Below are positions 51,062 through 64,000 of a DNA stretch of 64,000 bases, piece after piece; the stretch's first letter is position 1; every line of letters starts with the position of its first letter. Below the pieces are notes generated by a model. The model saw nothing but the letters and a program-made list of their open reading frames with translations. It had not been told where the DNA came from and did not search any database. The DNA comes from Triplophysa rosa (lineage: Eukaryota > Chordata > Actinopteri > Cypriniformes > Nemacheilidae). The position numbers and the translations under genes are program-made. The stretch covers positions 20,060,125 through 20,124,124 of the forward strand of contig NC_079900.1 in NCBI RefSeq assembly GCF_024868665.1. The letters run 5' to 3'.

Positions 51062-51125
51062 TATTTATTTACATTTATTCATTTGGCAGACGCTTTTATC
51101 CAAAGCGACTTACAAGTAGGAGAGC
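51062..51125. repeat. Short interspersed teleost repeat
   Basis: Contains the block tttggcagacgcttttatcc and aaagcgacttacaa, a very common interspersed sequence of fish genomes. Family and boundaries are not resolved. Confidence 0.55.
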
Positions 51126-51347
51126 ATATAAACATTTTGTCAACACGCTAAACAGTACCTTTAGTTTACAAGGCCATTTTAGGAGGAATAAAGCTGGAGT
51201 AAGCAAAGAGGAGAATGAACAAGAATCTTTTTTTTTGACACCAGACATAGACAGTTATTGGTAAGTTAAATATATGTATTATTTTGTAAACATTTTTATG
51301 ATTGACAAATATGTTGCTTCATAGATCATTTTTAAACGGTGTGTTAA

Positions 51348-51610
51348 AGGGATAGTTCAACCAAGAATTTAAAAATTCTTAAATAAATCTTTTATATACC
51401 TCATGTCATTCCAAACCCGTTTGATTTTCTTTCTTTTGCACAACACAAAAGAAAATATTTTGAAGAATGCTGGTAGCCAAACAACATTGACCCCCGTTGT
51501 ATGGACAAAAAACCACTGAGACGTTTCTCAAAAGATCTTCTTTTTTGTTCTACAGCATAAAGAGTCGTATACAGATTTTGAACTATTTGTAATGACCGTG
51601 TAAATAACTA
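51348..51610. mobile_element. TTAA-type element with eroded right end
   Basis: TTAA at 51344-51347 then AGGGATAGTTCAACC; internal blocks present; right terminus not clear. Confidence 0.6.
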
Positions 51611-53542
51611 ATACGTAATGTGTACTTCTCTGTTAGATGTGTCATAATAGTTTTATCTATTCATTTTGATTAATAGACATCTCATAAAACACTTTCATAA
51701 GATTAAACTTCCCAGCGTTGGAATGTTAAGTCTTTTTCTCTTTAAACCTCACCTTCTTACCTTGGCGTCACTGTATAATCTTAAACCAAAGAATGCAGGC
51801 CTGCAATATCTCCCCCTCATATGTGTGCCGGTTCCCTGGGTCCGGGAACAAAAGACTGTGTAGGGAGGCATTAGATTAAAATTTCTTTGACCGCCGGTAA
51901 AACGAGAGGGAGGACACAGAGGGAGGTTTGAGCCTTTGACCACCGAGCAGAACAGATCTTTCATTTGTTTCATTTATCAAAAGTAGAAAACTGGCCGAAT
52001 AGAAATCTATGAGAATAAATATAATTCTATTACCAGAGTTAGGAGCATATACCCATCAGAGTACTACGTGTGAGCCACAAATCAAACAGTCAGGTTTGTG
52101 TCAATGTTTTCAATGACGAGTTATATTGGAAAACCGAGAACACCATACACTAAAACACATTCACTGAGAGGTAAAAGAAAGATAACAGTGTGCTGTAAGA
52201 TATATCGTTCATCTATCCATCCACAGCTGTCATCAATGCAGTCCCTTTGAGAAATATTACCACACTCTACTATGAAATAATCCAGTATCACAAAATAGTT
52301 CATGAATACTCGAGTAGTCAGCTGCACACGTGATTTAACAGCATGTCATGTCCAGTGTACTTAAAACAACCACATTTCAGTTTGTTGAGAATAACCATTA
52401 AGCATCCGGTTCTACGTGTGCTGTACATTGTTTGGTATCTTCAGTATAAATAATACATATCACATATACATTTTGTCATGCTGCAACATAAATATTCCAA
52501 TGCCAGAGTTCTGCCAAAAAAATATAGTGAACAATAACCGCAAGTAAAAAGAGTCAATGTAAGTAACTACACGTATAACAATAGTGGTCATTGCAACAAC
52601 AGTCATGTGACACATTTAGTATATTACAATAAAGCACAATTAGCAACACTTGTCACGTCCTCTGTAACATTTAGGGCGTATTGTTAATACTTTGTGCTAT
52701 TTCCTTGCCAGTACTAAAGAGATAACACTATCAACCCTGTGACGGTATAAGGCTTAGTAACCCTGTAACATCAGTAACCCTGATTATTTCCTCACCTCAG
52801 ACCTCTTCATTCTGTTTAAAATATAAAAGCAAAACCGATGTCCTATATTATACCTGATACCTAACTATCTAAAACATCTTTACAGTTGATATCGTTCAAC
52901 TTAAAGCGACACTGCTGTAAAAAATACAAGGCCCTTTTTGATTTTAACATTACAATTCATATTTTATCAATGTAAAAATGACTTTCACTCTACCCTGTGT
53001 CCAAATAGTATACTGTTTGATATATTTCAGATCTACCTGAGATCTAATTCAATTCATTTCTTATTCTCAATATTCAACTATATTGATCTCATTTGTTATA
53101 TGATATTAATATGACATTGATTTATTTGTCAAATCAAGTTGAGTTTTTCATGTTATTGAGTATAGGGTGGGATGTCTTGTGTTGTGCTGTTGCCTTGAGT
53201 TATTGTGGTATGTGTTCCTCCTGTGTGCCATGAACCCTAGTGCTGGGTTGTTTCAACACATGGTTGGGTCAGATATGGACATTTCTAGGTTAATTGAAAA
53301 CCAACCAAAGTGGGTTTGTTCATATTTATCCAACCATGGGTGGAAACAACCCAATAAAGCAGGACTCACATATTTTACTGTCTACTTTGCCTTATATTTG
53401 TTTATTGAGTGATGTATATATTTATTTTTATATAACATCTTTTTTTCTATTGCATTTCTAATGCACAGTCAGCGTGACGTTTAAAATGAATACTCCAAAA
53501 TACTAGACGGGAAAATGCCACTTAGAGTAAAATGTGACTTAA

Positions 53543-53816
53543 AGGGACAATTCACCCAAAAATGATCATATACTCACTTTCATGTCATTCAAAATCTGTA
53601 TGACTTTCTTTTGCAGAACACAAAAGAAGATATTTTGAAGAAGCCTGGTAACCAAATAACATGGGACTCCATTGACTTCCATTGTATGGATACGAGATAT
53701 TTCTCAAAATATCGTCTCTTGTTTTCCGTGGTAAAAAAAGAGTCACAAACACGTTTAGAATGACATGAGGGTGAATGAATGATGACAGAATTTCTTTTTT
53801 TGGGCGAACTGTCTCT
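53543..53816. mobile_element. TTAA-flanked miniature element, complete
   Basis: TTAA at 53539-53542 and 53817-53820; ends AGGGACAATTCACCC and GGGCGAACTGTCTCT. Confidence 0.8.
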
Positions 53817-54399
53817 TTAATGCATAACATTTCTCATTCACGCCATCAGACGCAGGTGTTTGTTTCATTGAATGAATAAGGTTACAGGTACATCCAATGA
53901 AAGAAATGATGGCACTGACTTAGTCAACGTATTCAGTGAACAGAAACATGAAATATCGATATACTTTTGACTTGACATTTAGCTTGATAGACGTTTTGGT
54001 TTGTACTGTTGAATAGAAGCTGATTCCTATCCAAGACGTAAGAGATTCTTGTTTGCTGCGCAGTGAAGGTGAGATAACACTAAATCTATCAACAGCTGAC
54101 TGATGTAGTATGCTTATGACTGTCAGAAAAAGGTGTACATTAGTGTTTGTGTAACATACCCATAATAGACAACATCGTCTTTCCAGCGAAACATCAAATT
54201 CTTATAATCTTTACATCTAATCAAAGCTGTGTCATTTCAAGTGTTTTCATGCCCTCTCTCAGATCTTTATTGGGACGGCTAAAATGGGATTCTCGTGGTT
54301 GTGTGATGAAATTTGGCTCCATTGAGGCTCGATCTGTTTGTTGCTCTCTGCAGTGGCAATGTAGCTGCTCAGGTTGGTGTAACCAGGGTCTCCGAGGGG

Positions 54400-63271
<8,872 letters not shown>

Positions 63272-63651
63272 CTGCACGGGGAAGATAAACATTAGGATTT
63301 GAACAGTGGATTAAAGGTGAAGTGTGTTATTTTTTTGACATCGAAAGTACTACAAATATTGCACAAAAACTGAGGAGCTAAAATAAAGCTAATAGAGCTG
63401 CCATTGCCAGAATTATACCATTTGGCAGGCAAAAAACATCTTTCTCCATTGATTGTCATTTAAAAGTTGCCAGTTTTCTGACCAAATCAGTGTTGTTGCA
63501 AGCATACATATCATGTTCTATTTAATTTGATCATAAATTCTGTGTGTTTCGTTTTCTAGAATAGTAGTTATGTTAATAGTTGGCTCAATGGGCAATGATG
63601 ACTTTAGACTTTTATTTTGGAAAGTCAACAAATTTTTCCTTCCTGTCTTAA

Positions 63652-63828
63652 AGGGATGGTTCACACAAAAAAGAACCCGTATGACTTCTGCAGAACACAA
63701 AATATAGGACACAAAACCTTTCTCAAAATATCTTCTTTTGTGTTCCATAGAAAAGAAAATCATATAGAGTTTTAAACAACAGTTTGAATAAATGATGACA
63801 GAATTTTTATTTTTGGGAGAGCTATCCA
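63652..63828. mobile_element. TTAA-flanked miniature element
   Basis: TTAA at 63648-63651 and 63829-63832; ends AGGGATGGTTCACAC and GGGAGAGCTATCCAT. A further right-half fragment follows at about 63895-63980. Both lie in the lmx1 intron upstream of the homeodomain exons. Confidence 0.7.
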
Positions 63829-64000
63829 TTTAAAAATGTTCACTCAAATGTTGTCATGACTTTGAAACCAACATGACAGCATTTTAATATACCATTTTTT
63901 GTTTGTGTTCAGCTTAAGAAATGAAGTCACATACATCTGGCATGAGGGTGAGTAAATTTTTGTGTGAACTGCTCCTTTAAACCGACATAGACAAAAGTAT

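Larger units (their letters stand above)
50640..54399. other. Spacer and probable 3' UTR downstream of lmx1
   Basis: chchd5 and the lmx1 gene converge here. The stretch is AT-rich with a widespread teleost repeat (51062-51125, cagacgcttttatccaaagc) and two TTAA-type elements (51348-51610, 53543-53816). Part of the right side may be 3' UTR of the lmx1 gene. Open frames here, such as 53167-53412, have no recognisable content. Confidence 0.5.

Noticed and set aside
53167..53412. 81-codon Cys/Leu-rich frame resembling a small membrane protein
   Set aside because: No signal-peptide plus domain structure, no splice sites and no family match; likely chance.

Overview
The window is nuclear DNA of a teleost fish, most likely a cyprinid or close relative. 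It holds multi-exon vertebrate genes with GT-AG introns, and the introns and spacers are crowded with short TTAA-flanked elements, hAT- and Harbinger-type miniature transposons and Tc1/mariner copies of the kind abundant in carp and zebrafish genomes. All identifications come from translating exons and recalling family sequences; no database search was run.

Layout, left to right. (1) 1-21.5 kb: 5' part of a PBX homeobox gene on the minus strand, best matched to pbx4. Coding exon 1 is at 20147-20331 and exon 2 at 14704-14777. A second, apparently identical exon 2 (5256-5329) lies in a 5620-bp segment (1-5620) that repeats 9449-15068 without a visible difference and ends at a single N (5621). 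This looks like a false duplication in the assembly. (2) 21.5-26.6 kb: gene-free, with several DNA elements. (3) 26.6-30.1 kb: dsn1, the Mis12-complex kinetochore subunit, minus strand, ten exons. (4) 31.3-32.9 kb: a nearly intact Tc1/mariner element with one nonsense codon. (5) 33.5-48.8 kb: complete atp13a1 (P5A-ATPase), minus strand, 25 coding exons, 1187 codons plus stop. Its introns carry a 34-bp minisatellite, a foldback Tc1 element and other repeats. (6) 49.4-50.7 kb: chchd5, plus strand, divergent from atp13a1, with its start codon split by intron 1. (7) 54.4-64 kb: 3' half of an lmx1-type LIM-homeobox gene, minus strand, from just before the homeodomain to the stop. The LIM domains lie beyond the right edge. 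One intron has been enlarged from about 80 bp to 7.8 kb by a 7732-bp element with inverted terminal arms and a 6-bp target duplication (CGGATG), which itself holds pieces of a LINE, a Tc1 element and a hAT-like element.

PBX4 and ATP13A1 are neighbours on human 19p13.11, which supports calling the PBX gene pbx4. The lmx1 gene next to pbx4 fits the PBX-LMX1 pairing of the MHC paralogon (PBX1-LMX1A, PBX3-LMX1B), and may be the third member of that pairing, absent from mammals. The five genes do not form one pathway: two are developmental transcription factors and the rest are housekeeping genes (kinetochore, ER membrane-protein quality control, mitochondrial intermembrane space). The most useful observations are the exact duplication with its N, the pbx4-lmx1 linkage, the giant element in a formerly tiny intron, the Tc1 foldback and the split chchd5 start codon.
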